Source: Streptomyces viridochromogenes (lineage in GTDB: Bacteria > Actinomycetota > Actinomycetes > Streptomycetales > Streptomycetaceae). Taken from it: 64,000 bases of DNA. This document shows positions 32,174 to 40,835 of the stretch, in pieces. The notes under the pieces were generated by a model. It saw only the letters and a program-made list of their open reading frames with translations, searched no databases and was not told the DNA's origin. Location: NCBI RefSeq assembly GCF_001270495.1, contig NZ_LGUR01000072.1:62001-126000 (forward strand), read 5' to 3'. Both the position numbers and the translations under genes were made by a program. How positions within the stretch are numbered: the stretch's first letter is position 1; the number at the start of each line of letters is the position of its first letter.

Positions 32174-32875
32174 TCATGGCGCCAGGATGTCCAGTTCCTG
32201 GAGGGCGCCCATGGTGATCTCGCGGGTCAGGTGTTCGGCGCGCACGGCGTCGCCCGCGCGGACCGCCTCCGCGACCTGGACGTGCAGGGTGACGGCGGCC
32301 GGGTCGGGGTCCTCGAACATGACCTCGTGATGGGTGCGGCCCGCGAGGACCTCGGCGACGACGTCCCCGAGGCGGGCGAACATCTCGTTGCCGGAGGCGT
32401 TGAGGATGACGCGGTGGAAGGCGATGTCGTGGACCAGGTAGCCCTCCAGCTGGTGGCCGCGTGAGTGGGCGACCATGCCGAGGGCGCACTCGGTGAGTTC
32501 GGCGCACTGCTCGGCCGTCGCGTACTTCGCCGCCAGTCCGGCGGCCGCCGGCTCGATCGCCGAGCGCAGCATCGTGAGCGAGCGCAGCTGCTGGGGGCGG
32601 TCGGCGCCGGCCAGGCGCCAGCGGATGACCTGAGGGTCGTAGACGTTCCACTCGGCCTTGGGGCGGACGGTCACGCCCACCCGGCGGCGGGACTCCACCA
32701 GGTGCATGGACTCCAGAACACGGACCGCCTCACGCATCACCGAACGGGAGACGTCGAAGCGCTGCGCCAGTTCGTCCGTGCGCAGAACGCTGCCCGGCGG
32801 GTACTCGCCCGCGGTGATCGCGGGGCCGAGGGTTTCCAGTACTTGGCCGTGCAGCCCCCGGCCCGTTGTGCTCAT
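32174..32875 (-). CDS. gntR: GntR/FadR regulator of the gluconate operon
   Basis: The 233-residue regulator has a winged helix (GEYPPGSVLRTDELAQRFDV, SRSVMREAVRVLESMHLV, RRRVGVTVRP) and an FCD ligand domain (HDIAFHRVILNASGNEMF, LHVQVAEAVRAGD). It is divergent from gntK-gntP across 137 bp, matching the S. coelicolor SCO1678 arrangement. The expected role is repression of gluconate uptake and phosphorylation, relieved by gluconate or a derivative. Its own promoter shares the intergenic operators. Confidence 0.9.
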   Translation of the reverse strand: MSTTGRGLHGQVLETLGPAITAGEYPPGSVLRTDELAQRFDVSRSVMREAVRVLESMHLVESRRRVGVTVRPKAEWNVYDPQVIRWRLAGADRPQQLRSLTMLRSAIEPAAAGLAAKYATAEQCAELTECALGMVAHSRGHQLEGYLVHDIAFHRVILNASGNEMFARLGDVVAEVLAGRTHHEVMFEDPDPAAVTLHVQVAEAVRAGDAVRAEHLTREITMGALQELDILAP

Positions 32876-32967
32876 GCACTCAGCGTACGGGTCAGGTCAC
32901 GCGATCAAAAAGTCAGACTTATATGTCACAGCCTCTTGAATTCGTCGTACCTAATGAGTTTCAGTTG

Positions 32968-32988
32968 CGTCGACATCACGTGTCGACG
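32968..32988. promoter_or_regulatory. 8-bp palindrome upstream of gntK, candidate GntR operator
   Basis: CGTCGACA (32968-32975) and TGTCGACG (32981-32988) are perfect arms around TCACG, 24 bp before the gntK ATG. A second A/T-rich palindrome, GACTTATATGTC, lies at 32916-32927 nearer the gntR start. Either could be the operator. Confidence 0.5.
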
Positions 32989-33012
32989 AAGACAGCAGAC
33001 AGTGAGGCAGCG

Positions 33013-33531
33013 ATGAGTACCCCCCATGTCGTCGTGGTCATGGGCGTCGCGGGCACCGGCAAGACCACCATCGGTCCCCTGCTCGCCGCCCGGCTCGGCG
33101 TCCCGTACGCCGAGGGCGACGACTTCCACCCGCAGGCCAACATCGCCAAGATGTCGGCCGGCACCCCGCTCGACGACGACGACAGGTGGCCGTGGCTCGA
33201 CGCCATCGGCGCCTGGGCGCACGAGCGGGCCGGACTCGGCGGGGTGGTCAGCTGCTCGGCGCTGAAGCGGTCGTACCGTGACCGGCTGCGGGCCGAGGCG
33301 CCCGGCGTCGTGTTCGTGCACCTCACCGGCGACCGGGCCCTCATCGAGGACCGGATGACGCACCGCCAGGGGCACTTCATGCCGACCGCGCTGCTGGACT
33401 CGCAGTTCGCCACGCTCCAGTCGCTCGGGGCCGACGAGGCCGGAGTCGCCGTGGATGTCGCCGGGAGCCCGGAGGAGATCACCGAACGGGCCGCCAAGGC
33501 GCTGGACGAGCTCCCCCGGTCGGACTCGTAA
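33013..33531 (+). CDS. gntK: Gluconokinase
   Basis: The 172-residue kinase has the P-loop MGVAGTGKTTIG at its start, then YAEGDDFHPQANIAKMSAGT, PLDDDDRWPWLDAIGAW, VSCSALKRSYRDRLR and HRQGHFMPTALLDSQFATLQ. All are hallmarks of the GntK family. It phosphorylates D-gluconate with ATP to 6-phosphogluconate, feeding the pentose phosphate pathway. I chose ATG 33013 because it gives the family's N-terminus. It leads the gluconate operon. Confidence 0.96.
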   Translation: MSTPHVVVVMGVAGTGKTTIGPLLAARLGVPYAEGDDFHPQANIAKMSAGTPLDDDDRWPWLDAIGAWAHERAGLGGVVSCSALKRSYRDRLRAEAPGVVFVHLTGDRALIEDRMTHRQGHFMPTALLDSQFATLQSLGADEAGVAVDVAGSPEEITERAAKALDELPRSDS

Positions 33532-33540
33532 CACGCGCCG

Positions 33541-33630
33541 TCACACCCCTCGCACCATCCTTCGCACCACCTCTGACACCCCCCAACACACCCCCCACTG
33601 CAGTACCCCTCTCCCCCAACACCCCGTACC
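33541..33630 (+). promoter_or_regulatory. C-rich, G-poor intercistronic leader between gntK and gntP
   Basis: By direct count the 90 bases contain 53 C and only 6 G on the coding strand, in a genome where C and G are otherwise balanced. Such unstructured C-rich RNA is typical of Rho-utilisation sites. It may reduce gntP expression relative to gntK or uncouple them. Confidence 0.45.
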
Positions 33631-33646
33631 TGCAAGGGAAACCCCC

Positions 33647-35044
33647 GTGACCAGACTCAGTGTCGAGATGCTGGCAGCAGACCCGGTCGAGCCCATCACC
33701 ACGGCCGGCCACGCTCAGCTGGGCATCGTCGTCCTGGCGGGCATCGCCGTCATCGTGCTGCTCATCACCAAGTTCAAGCTCCACGCCTTCCTGTCGCTGA
33801 CCATCGGGTCGCTGGCACTGGGGGCGTTCGCCGGGGCACCGCTCGACAAGACCATCGTCAGCTTCACCACCGGGCTCGGCACCACGGTGGCCGGCGTGGG
33901 TGTGCTGATCGCGCTCGGCGCCATCCTCGGCAAGATGCTCGCCGACTCCGGCGGCGCCGACCAGATCGTCGACACGATCCTCGCCAGGGCGAGCGGCCGT
34001 TCGATGCCGTGGGCGATGGTGCTGATCGCCTCGGTGATCGGACTGCCGCTGTTCTTCGAGGTCGGCGTCGTACTGCTGATCCCGGTCGTGCTGATGGTCG
34101 CCAAGCGCGGCAACTACTCGCTGATGCGCATCGGCATCCCGGCCCTCGCCGGACTGTCCGTGATGCACGGCCTGGTCCCGCCGCACCCGGGGCCGCTGGT
34201 CGCGATCGACGCGGTCCAGGCCAACCTCGGTGTCACCCTGGCGCTCGGCGTACTCGTCGCCATCCCGACGGTGATCATCGCCGGTCCGCTGTTCTCGAAG
34301 TACGCGGCCCGCTGGGTCGACGTTCCCGCCCCGGACCGGATGATCCCGCAGCGCACCTCGGAGGACCTGGAGAAGCGGCCCGGCTTCGGTCCCACGCTGG
34401 CGACCATCCTCCTGCCCGTCGTCCTGATGCTCTCCAAGGCACTGGTCGACATCGTGATCGACGACCCCGAGAACACCGTGCAGCGCGTGTTCGACGTGAT
34501 CGGCTCGCCGCTGATCGCGCTGCTCGCCTCCGTGCTCGTGGGCATCTTCACGCTGCTCAGGCCCGCCGGGTTCGGCAAGGAGCGGGTCTCGCCGCTCGTC
34601 GAGAAGAGCCTCGCCCCCATCGCCGGCATCCTGCTGATCGTGGGCGCGGGCGGCGGCTTCAAGCAGACGCTGATCGACACCGGCGTGGGGCAGATGGTCC
34701 TGGACATCTCCAAGGACTGGTCGATCCCGGCGCTGCTGCTGGCCTGGCTGATCGCGGTGGCGATCCGGCTGGCGACGGGTTCGGCGACGGTCGCGACGGT
34801 CTCGGCCGCGGGGCTCGTGGCGCCGCTGGCCGCCGACATGTCGTCGACCCACGCCGCCCTGCTGGTCCTCGCCATCGGCGCCGGCTCGCTCTTCTTCAGC
34901 CATGTCAACGACGCCGGGTTCTGGATGGTGAAGGAGTACTTCGGCCTCAGCGTCGGCCAGAACATCAAGACCTGGTCCGTCATGGAGACGATCATCTCGG
35001 TGGTCGCCGGCGGTCTGGTCCTCCTGCTCTCGCTGATCATTTAG
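33647..35044 (+). CDS. gntP: GntP-family gluconate:H+ symporter
   Basis: The protein is 465 residues from GTG 33647, with AAGGGAA upstream. It has about a dozen membrane segments, and GNT-family signatures such as LIALGAILGKMLADSGGADQ, GLPLFFEVGVVLLIPVV, MHGLVPPHPGPLVAIDAVQA, GAGGGFKQTLIDTGVG, ATGSATVATVSAAGLVAPL and FFSHVNDAGFWMVKEYFGLS. It imports gluconate across the cytoplasmic membrane for GntK. It is downstream of gntK in the same operon. Confidence 0.95.
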   Translation: MTRLSVEMLAADPVEPITTAGHAQLGIVVLAGIAVIVLLITKFKLHAFLSLTIGSLALGAFAGAPLDKTIVSFTTGLGTTVAGVGVLIALGAILGKMLADSGGADQIVDTILARASGRSMPWAMVLIASVIGLPLFFEVGVVLLIPVVLMVAKRGNYSLMRIGIPALAGLSVMHGLVPPHPGPLVAIDAVQANLGVTLALGVLVAIPTVIIAGPLFSKYAARWVDVPAPDRMIPQRTSEDLEKRPGFGPTLATILLPVVLMLSKALVDIVIDDPENTVQRVFDVIGSPLIALLASVLVGIFTLLRPAGFGKERVSPLVEKSLAPIAGILLIVGAGGGFKQTLIDTGVGQMVLDISKDWSIPALLLAWLIAVAIRLATGSATVATVSAAGLVAPLAADMSSTHAALLVLAIGAGSLFFSHVNDAGFWMVKEYFGLSVGQNIKTWSVMETIISVVAGGLVLLLSLII

Positions 35045-35054
35045 GGATACGACG

Positions 35055-35819
35055 ATGACGGCTCACCCCCTCTTCGACATCAGCGGCCGCACTGCCCTGG
35101 TCACCGGCTCCAGCCGGGGCATCGGCCTCGCGCTCGCCCAGGGTCTGGCGGAGGCCGGCTGCACGGTGGTCCTCAACGGACGGGACGGCGAACGCCTCGC
35201 CGAGGCCGCCGCCGGCCTGCCCGGGGACCGGGTCCACACGGCCGTGTTCGACGTGACCGACGGTTCCTCGGTGGCCGCCGGGATCGCGGATGTCGAGGAG
35301 CGGGTGGGCCCGCTGGACATCCTGGTCAACAACGCGGGCATGCAACTGCGCGCCCCGCTGCTGGAGTTCACCGACTCCGACTGGCACCGCATCCTGGACA
35401 CCAATCTCACCAGCGCGTTCCTGGTGGGCCGGGAGGCCGCCCGCCGGATGACGGAACGCGGCCACGGAAAGATCGTCAACATCTGCTCGCTCCAGAGCGA
35501 GGTCGCCCGCCCGGGCATCGCGCCCTACGCCGCCACCAAGGGCGCGCTGAAGATGCTCACCAAGGGCATGTGCGCCGACTGGGGCCCGCACGGCGTCCAG
35601 GTCAACGGCCTCGGCCCCGGCTACATCGAGACCGAACTCACCCAACCCCTCGTCCAGGACGAGGAGTTCAGCGCCTGGGTACGGCGACGCACCCCGGCCG
35701 GACGCTGGGGCCGTACCGAGGACCTGGTGGGCGGGGTGCTGTTCCTCGCCTCTCCGGCCGCGGACTTCGTCAGCGGACAGGTGCTGTATGTCGACGGCGG
35801 CATGACGAGCGTGCTGTGA
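35055..35819 (+). CDS. SDR, gluconate 5-dehydrogenase-like (IdnO type)
   Basis: The 254-residue short-chain dehydrogenase has the NAD(P) motif TGSSRGIGLALAQG, NNAG (residues 93-96), and the catalytic Ser, Tyr and Lys in ICSLQSEVARPGIAPYAATK. It ends with VDGGMTSVL. IdnO-type enzymes interconvert 5-keto-gluconate and gluconate. Position between gntP and an IdnD-like gene, 10 bp after gntP, supports this. Substrate specificity is inferred from context. Confidence 0.88.
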   Translation: MTAHPLFDISGRTALVTGSSRGIGLALAQGLAEAGCTVVLNGRDGERLAEAAAGLPGDRVHTAVFDVTDGSSVAAGIADVEERVGPLDILVNNAGMQLRAPLLEFTDSDWHRILDTNLTSAFLVGREAARRMTERGHGKIVNICSLQSEVARPGIAPYAATKGALKMLTKGMCADWGPHGVQVNGLGPGYIETELTQPLVQDEEFSAWVRRRTPAGRWGRTEDLVGGVLFLASPAADFVSGQVLYVDGGMTSVL

Positions 35820-35833
35820 AGGAGGCCCCGGGG

Positions 35834-36859
35834 ATGCTCGGTTGCGTGATCCATGGTGCGGGCGACCTGCGGGTCGAGGAGCTGCCGGTACCGGCTCCGG
35901 GCCCCGGACAGGCGCTGGTGGCCGTGCGCTACGGCGGGGTCTGCGGCTCCGATCTGCACTACTGGCGGCACGGCGGGGTCGGCGACTTCCGGCTCAGGGA
36001 ACCGATGCTGCTCGGGCACGAGGTGGTCGGGACGGTCGTCGCGTACGGCGACGGAGCCTCGGGGCCGGTCGCCGGTACGGCCGTCGCGGTGCACCCCGCC
36101 ACTCCCTGCGCGGTGTGCCCGGAGTGCGCGGACGGCCGGCGCAATGTCTGCCGGGACACGCGCTACCTCGGCAGCGCGGCCCGCTTCCCGCATGTGCAGG
36201 GCGGATTCGCCGCCCGGGTGACGGTCCCGGCCGGCCAGTTGAGGCCGCTCCCGGCCGGCCTCGACCTGCGCCGCGCGGCGCTCGCCGAGCCGCTGTCCGT
36301 CGCGCTGCACGCGGTGCGGCGGGCCGGGGAGGTGGCGGGGAGGCATGTCCTGGTCACCGGTGCCGGGCCCATCGGGTGCCTGGTGGTCGCGGCGGCGAAG
36401 GCGGCCGGGGCGGCCCGCGTCACGGTGACGGACCTGCTGCCGACGGCTCTTGAGTACGCGCGGATCGCCGGCGCCGACACCCTCGTACGGGCCGACGATC
36501 CGGACGATGCCGGGTGGCCCTCCGAGGTCGACGTGGCGATCGAGGCGTCGGGCGTCGCCGCGGGCCTGGACACCTGTCTGCGGCTGGTGCGGCGTGGCGC
36601 GGTCGTGGTGCAGCTGGGGATGCTGCCGCCGGGGCGGAGTCCGTTCGCGGGGAACCTCGTCGTGAGCCGGGAGATCGAGCTGCGCGGGGCGTTCCGCTTC
36701 GACACGGAGTTCGACGCGGCGCTGGAACTGCTCGCGGCCGAGGCGTCGTTCGACGGGCTGGTCAGCGCGGTCGTGCCGGTGCGGGAGGCCGGGGCGGCGT
36801 TCACGCTGGCGGCGGACCGGGGCCGGTCCTGCAAGGTGCTGCTGGACTTCGGGGACTGA
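35834..36859 (+). CDS. Zinc-dependent alcohol dehydrogenase, L-idonate 5-dehydrogenase-like
   Basis: The protein is 341 residues from ATG 35834, eight bases after AAGGAGG; an upstream GTG overlapping the SDR stop is less likely. The catalytic-zinc region is YGGVCGSDLHYWRHG and LLGHEVVGTVV. The structural zinc is bound by CAVCPECADGRRNVC. The cofactor motif is VTGAGPIGCLVVAAAKAAGA. The YGGVCGSDLHYW phrase is shared with L-idonate and sorbitol dehydrogenases. It would convert idonate to 5-keto-gluconate, feeding the SDR and GntK. Confidence 0.9.
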   Translation: MLGCVIHGAGDLRVEELPVPAPGPGQALVAVRYGGVCGSDLHYWRHGGVGDFRLREPMLLGHEVVGTVVAYGDGASGPVAGTAVAVHPATPCAVCPECADGRRNVCRDTRYLGSAARFPHVQGGFAARVTVPAGQLRPLPAGLDLRRAALAEPLSVALHAVRRAGEVAGRHVLVTGAGPIGCLVVAAAKAAGAARVTVTDLLPTALEYARIAGADTLVRADDPDDAGWPSEVDVAIEASGVAAGLDTCLRLVRRGAVVVQLGMLPPGRSPFAGNLVVSREIELRGAFRFDTEFDAALELLAAEASFDGLVSAVVPVREAGAAFTLAADRGRSCKVLLDFGD

Positions 36860-36879
36860 CGCCTGGCCTCCGCTCCGCC

Positions 36880-37503
36880 TCACTTCCGCCAGAGGGGGTG
36901 CTCCCGCTCGGCCCACTCCCGGCTGACGGAGCCGGTCCGCATGCCCCTGCGGGCCTCCGGATCCCCCAGCGCCATCCCGATGTGTCCCGCGAGGACGATG
37001 CCGATGGTCAGGGCCAGCCAGTCGTGGACGAAGGTCGCGCTGGTGCGCCACACCAGGGGCGTGAGATGGGTGAACCACATGATGAGACCGGTGCCCAGCA
37101 TCACCAGCGTCGCGCCGGCGATCCACGCGGCGTAGATCTTCTGCCCGGCGTTGAACTTGCCCGCCGGACGGGACGCGGCCCGCTTGTCGCGGCGCAGGGC
37201 GGCGCGCAGCCACACGCGGTCGTGCGGGCCGAAGCGGTTGAGGAAGCCGAGGTCGCGGCGGAAGGCACGGGAGGCGAGGCCGGCCAGGACGGGCACGGGC
37301 AGGGCGAGGCCGGCCCACTCGTGGACACGGACCACGAGTTCGCGGCGCCCGACGAGTTCGGCGAGCTGCGGGACGTACAGACAGGCCGCCGTCACCACGC
37401 ACACCCCCATCAGCGCGGCCGTCGTACGGTGCGCCCAGCGCGAGGCGCGGCCGAAGCGCCGGACGCCGGTGGACCGGCCGGGTGCGTCAAGTCGTAGGGG
37501 CAT
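36880..37503 (-). CDS. Cytochrome b/b6-type membrane subunit
   Basis: The protein is 207 residues from ATG 37503, inside the last codons of the upstream gene. Four membrane helices are visible. Histidines lie in RWAHRTTAALMGVC, RVHEWAGLALPV, MWFTHLTPLV and TFVHDWLALTIGIVLAGHIG, the heme-b ligand pattern of formate dehydrogenase gamma or thiosulfate-reductase cytochrome b subunits. It probably passes electrons between the quinone pool and the coupled molybdopterin protein. Confidence 0.85.
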   Translation of the reverse strand: MPLRLDAPGRSTGVRRFGRASRWAHRTTAALMGVCVVTAACLYVPQLAELVGRRELVVRVHEWAGLALPVPVLAGLASRAFRRDLGFLNRFGPHDRVWLRAALRRDKRAASRPAGKFNAGQKIYAAWIAGATLVMLGTGLIMWFTHLTPLVWRTSATFVHDWLALTIGIVLAGHIGMALGDPEARRGMRTGSVSREWAEREHPLWRK

Positions 37504-38215
37504 CGTCGCGTCCGTTCGAACGGCCGACCCAGGCGTCGACGTCGTAGCCCCGTTTCTCCCAGTAGCCGGGCTGCACGTCCTTGGTGACGGTGATGCCGGA
37601 GAGCCACTTGGCGGACTTGTAGAAGTACATGGGCGCCACATAGAGGCGGACGGGGCCGCCGTGGGCGTGGTTCAGGTCCTTGTCCTGCATGCGCAGGGCG
37701 ACCAGGACGTCCGCGCGGCGGGCCTGGTCGAGGGTGAGGCTCTCGCTGTACGCGCCGTCGAAGCAGGTGAAGCGCACCGCTCCGGCGCCCTGGCGTACTC
37801 CCGCGGCGTCGAGGAGCCGGGACAGGCGCACCCCTTCGAAGGGTGTGTCGGGGACCCGCCAGCCGGTGACGCACTGGACGTCGCGCACCATCCGGGTCTG
37901 GGGCAGGGCGCGCAGCTCGGCCAGTGTGTAGGTGCTGGGGCGGTCGACAAGGCCGTCGATGGTGAGGCGGTAGGTGGTGGCGTCCTTGCGGGGGACGGAG
38001 GAGGCGACCGAGTAGTAGCGGAACCCGCCTCCGTTCGGGAGCAGGCCGGTCAGGCCGGTGGGGTCCTTGTCGGACGCGCTCGCGAGGAAGGACTCCAGGC
38101 CGCGCTGGAGGGTGGGCGCGGTGACCACGCCGAGGGCGCCCAGGCCGAGGGTGCCGAGGAGGACGCGGCGGCCGACGGGTTTGCCCCGCGGCTCTTCGGG
38201 TTGTTCGGAGTTCAC
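37487..38215 (-). CDS. Tat-exported sulfite-oxidase-like molybdopterin oxidoreductase
   Basis: I chose GTG 38215, giving 242 residues; a start at 38293 is possible. KPVGRRVLLGTLGLGALGVV is a Tat-like signal. The Mo-cofactor domain has YRLTIDGLVDRPSTYTL, MVRDVQCVTGWRVPDTPFEG (the Cys that would ligate Mo), YSESLTLDQARRADVLVA and GPVRLYVAPMYFYKSAKWL. It lacks the C-terminal dimerisation domain of eukaryotic sulfite oxidase, as in YedY-like enzymes. A 17-bp overlap with the cytochrome gene indicates one complex. Confidence 0.88.
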   Translation of the reverse strand: MNSEQPEEPRGKPVGRRVLLGTLGLGALGVVTAPTLQRGLESFLASASDKDPTGLTGLLPNGGGFRYYSVASSVPRKDATTYRLTIDGLVDRPSTYTLAELRALPQTRMVRDVQCVTGWRVPDTPFEGVRLSRLLDAAGVRQGAGAVRFTCFDGAYSESLTLDQARRADVLVALRMQDKDLNHAHGGPVRLYVAPMYFYKSAKWLSGITVTKDVQPGYWEKRGYDVDAWVGRSNGRDDAPTT

Positions 38216-38227
38216 GTACTTATCGAA

Positions 38228-38264
38228 CACCCGCGTCCCGTCGCTGGACCAGGGAACGCGGGTG
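38228..38264. promoter_or_regulatory. Leader hairpin before the molybdopterin oxidoreductase
   Basis: CACCCGCGT and ACGCGGGTG pair over nine bases, extended by CCC/GGG across a bulge, 13 bases before GTG 38215. If the start is at 38293 it lies inside the coding region instead. It may be a leader structure. Confidence 0.35.
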
Positions 38265-38300
38265 CCCGTCAGATTTCCGTAACCACCTCTCACCCGGCTC

Positions 38301-39848
38301 TCATGAGTCGCCGCCGGCCGCCTTCTCCAGTTGGAACGCCTCGTTGCCGAGCCCGATGCGGGCGTGTGTCTCGGGCGCGCGGGAGCGCAGGAGCACGCCC
38401 TGGGCCAGGCCGACGGCCAGGGCGACGGCGATGACGGCGGGCAGCGCCCAGCTCAGGGCCGAGTCGGGGCCCGCCCCGATCAGGACGTCGAAGTCCTTGA
38501 CGGTGTAGACGACGATGAAGGCCAGCGCGAGGACGGCGAGCCCGGCGGCGGCCAGCCGCCAGAACTGGGCGGCGACGGCCCCGCGGCGGACGAAGAAGAC
38601 GACGACGGAGACCGAGGCGGCGGCCATCAGGGCGGCGACGCCCAGCGCGCCGAGGCTGCCCATCCAGGTGAACAGGTGCAGAACCGGTGCGGTCGGGTCA
38701 CCGGTCGGCTTGTCGTCGGCGAACGCGAACGCGGCGACGACCACGAGCGAGATCCCGGTCTGGAGGAGCGAGCCGGTGCCGGGGGCGCCGCTCGCGCCGC
38801 TGGTCCGGCCGAACGCGGCGGGCAGCAGGCCCTCGCGGCCCATGGCGAAGGCGTAGCGGGCGACGACGTTGTGGAAGCTGAGCATCGCCGCGAACATGCC
38901 GGTCACGAACAGCACGTGCAGGACGTCGGTGAACCCGGTGCCGAGCAGGTCCTCGGTGAGGAAGAACAGCAGTCCGGCGCTCTGCTCCTGTGCGGTACCG
39001 ACGATCGCCGAGGGCCCGGCGGCGACGGTGTAGGCCCAGCAGCTGATCGTGTAGAAGACGGCGATGCCGCCGATGGCCAGGTACATCACGCGGGGCACGA
39101 GGACGTGCGGGCGGCTGGTCTCCTCGGCGTAGACGGGGGCCTGCTCGAAGCCGAGGAAGGCGGCGACGCAGAAGCACAGGGCGGTGCCGATGCCCGCGCC
39201 GGTGAGGGTGTCCGGGTTGAAGGCGTGCAGGGACAGGCCCTCCTTGCCGGGGTCGGCGAGCGCGGCGACGTCGAAGACGACCACGAGCGCGACCTCGATG
39301 AGCAGCAGCACACCGAGCACCCGCGCGTTGAGGTCGATCTTCAGCCAGCCGAGCCCGCCGACGAGGAGCACGGCCGCCAGGGCCGGTATCCACCAGGCGA
39401 CCTCCGTCTCCAGGTAGGTGGCGAAGAGCCCGGAGACCTCGAAGCCGAAGATGCCGTAGATGCCGACCTGGAGTGCGTTGTAGGCGACGAGCGCGACCAT
39501 CGCGGCGCCGGCGCCGGCGGTGCCGCCGAGGCCGCGGGAGATGTACGCGTAGAAGGCGCCGGCGTTGTGGACGTGCCGGCTCATCTCGGCGTATCCGACG
39601 CTGAACAGCGCGAGGACGAGGCCGAGGATCACGAAGAGCAGGGGCTGTCCGAGGACGCCCATCACCCCGAAAGTCGTGGGCATGACACCCGCGACGACCA
39701 TCAGAGGGGCCGTCGCGGCGAGCACGGACAGCAGCAGGCCCGTCGTGCCCAGCCGGTCGGCGCGCAGGGCACGGTCCTGCCCCTTGAACGTACTGATGCC
39801 GCCGCCGTCCGCGGTGGCCGTGCTCGTGCTGGAACTGCCCGTGGTCAT
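38301..39848 (-). CDS. APC-superfamily amino acid permease
   Basis: The 515-residue transporter has about 12 hydrophobic helices. TTGLLLSVLAATAPLMVVAG and YAEMSRHVHNAGAFYAYISR are the APC first-helix and second-helix signatures, and GFEQAPVYAEETSRP is the conserved loop after helix 6. It should import an amino acid or amine with H+. The solute is not predictable. It lies 37 bp downstream of the hypothetical gene at 39885. Confidence 0.9.
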   Translation of the reverse strand: MTTGSSSTSTATADGGGISTFKGQDRALRADRLGTTGLLLSVLAATAPLMVVAGVMPTTFGVMGVLGQPLLFVILGLVLALFSVGYAEMSRHVHNAGAFYAYISRGLGGTAGAGAAMVALVAYNALQVGIYGIFGFEVSGLFATYLETEVAWWIPALAAVLLVGGLGWLKIDLNARVLGVLLLIEVALVVVFDVAALADPGKEGLSLHAFNPDTLTGAGIGTALCFCVAAFLGFEQAPVYAEETSRPHVLVPRVMYLAIGGIAVFYTISCWAYTVAAGPSAIVGTAQEQSAGLLFFLTEDLLGTGFTDVLHVLFVTGMFAAMLSFHNVVARYAFAMGREGLLPAAFGRTSGASGAPGTGSLLQTGISLVVVAAFAFADDKPTGDPTAPVLHLFTWMGSLGALGVAALMAAASVSVVVFFVRRGAVAAQFWRLAAAGLAVLALAFIVVYTVKDFDVLIGAGPDSALSWALPAVIAVALAVGLAQGVLLRSRAPETHARIGLGNEAFQLEKAAGGDS

Positions 39849-39884
39849 CGGGGACCGTCCTTGGGTCGACTGCGGTTGGGGGCG

Positions 39885-40835
39885 TTACGCCGTGCCGAGC
39901 GCGGTGTCGCGTGCGGCGCGGAAGGCGGGATACGGATCGCGGTCCGGGTACGACCACGGGGTGGGGGTGGCGTGCTCGCCGATGCGGTGGAACAGGGCGG
40001 CGGCCTCGGCGCCGCGGCCCTCGCAGACCTTGGCGTGGGCGAGGTAGTTCAGATCGATCAGGCGGCGCGGGTGGCCCTCCTGCTCCCACTCCAGCCACCA
40101 GTCGAAGGCGGCGCGCATCACCTGCCGGGCCCGGCGGCCGCTCCAGTGCCCGGAGGCGGTCGCGTCGCGCTGCTCGTGTCCTGCCCCCGCGAGAACGCGG
40201 TAGCGCTCGGCGTGGGCGACGACCGGGAGGATGGCGAGCGGGGAGTCGGCGGGGGCGTGCTCGGCGGCGGCGTTGGCGAAGTCGTAGACCTCGTGGAGCG
40301 GGTCGGGGCCGGTGCCGGTGCGGCGCTCGGCGAGGCGGGCGATCATCAGGTGGTGGGCGTGGTGGTGGTCGGCGTACCGGGCGCGGACCTCGGCGAAATG
40401 GCGCCGCACCTCTTCCTCGGCGCCCAGGGCGCTCTCCAGCATGAGCAGGCCGAGCCAGGGGGTGGGGTCGGCGGGGGCGAGCGCGGCGGCGGTGTGGCAG
40501 GACTCGCGGGCGCGGACCGGTTTCTCCTTGCCCCGCAAGGCGCGCCGGACCTTGGCGTGGGCGAGCAGGACGGCGGCGTCGGCGGAGTCGGGCTCGGCGA
40601 GCAGCCAGTCATTGGTCCAGGGGGCGCAGTACGGCTCCCGGGCGAGGACGGTGACGCGGTGCCCTCTGCGGTCCCAGTCGTCGCCGGTCCGGGCGAGCAG
40701 CGAGCGGGCCGTCTGCCATCTGCCCTGGGCCAGCGCGGTACGGGCCGCGGCGAGCTCGGCGTCGTCGAGGGCCGCGTCGAAGGCGTGGGTTGCGCGCTTG
40801 CGGCCGCGGCCGAGGGGTGGCGGAGGTGGGGACAC
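39885..40835 (-). CDS. Conserved hypothetical helical (TPR-like) protein
   Basis: The protein is 316 residues from GTG 40835, with no strong ribosome binding site. It consists of helical hairpins such as AELAAARTALAQGRWQTARS, DAAVLLAHAKVRRALRGK, ARESCHTAAALAPADPTPWL and LNYLAHAKVCEGRGAEAAAL that resemble tetratricopeptide units. A His patch (YADHHHAHHLMI) and an Arg-rich N-terminus are notable. No catalytic motif is seen. Upstream is a cluster of ACGCGT half-sites shared with the divergent transporter. Confidence 0.7.
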   Translation of the reverse strand: MSPPPPPLGRGRKRATHAFDAALDDAELAAARTALAQGRWQTARSLLARTGDDWDRRGHRVTVLAREPYCAPWTNDWLLAEPDSADAAVLLAHAKVRRALRGKEKPVRARESCHTAAALAPADPTPWLGLLMLESALGAEEEVRRHFAEVRARYADHHHAHHLMIARLAERRTGTGPDPLHEVYDFANAAAEHAPADSPLAILPVVAHAERYRVLAGAGHEQRDATASGHWSGRRARQVMRAAFDWWLEWEQEGHPRRLIDLNYLAHAKVCEGRGAEAAALFHRIGEHATPTPWSYPDRDPYPAFRAARDTALGTA

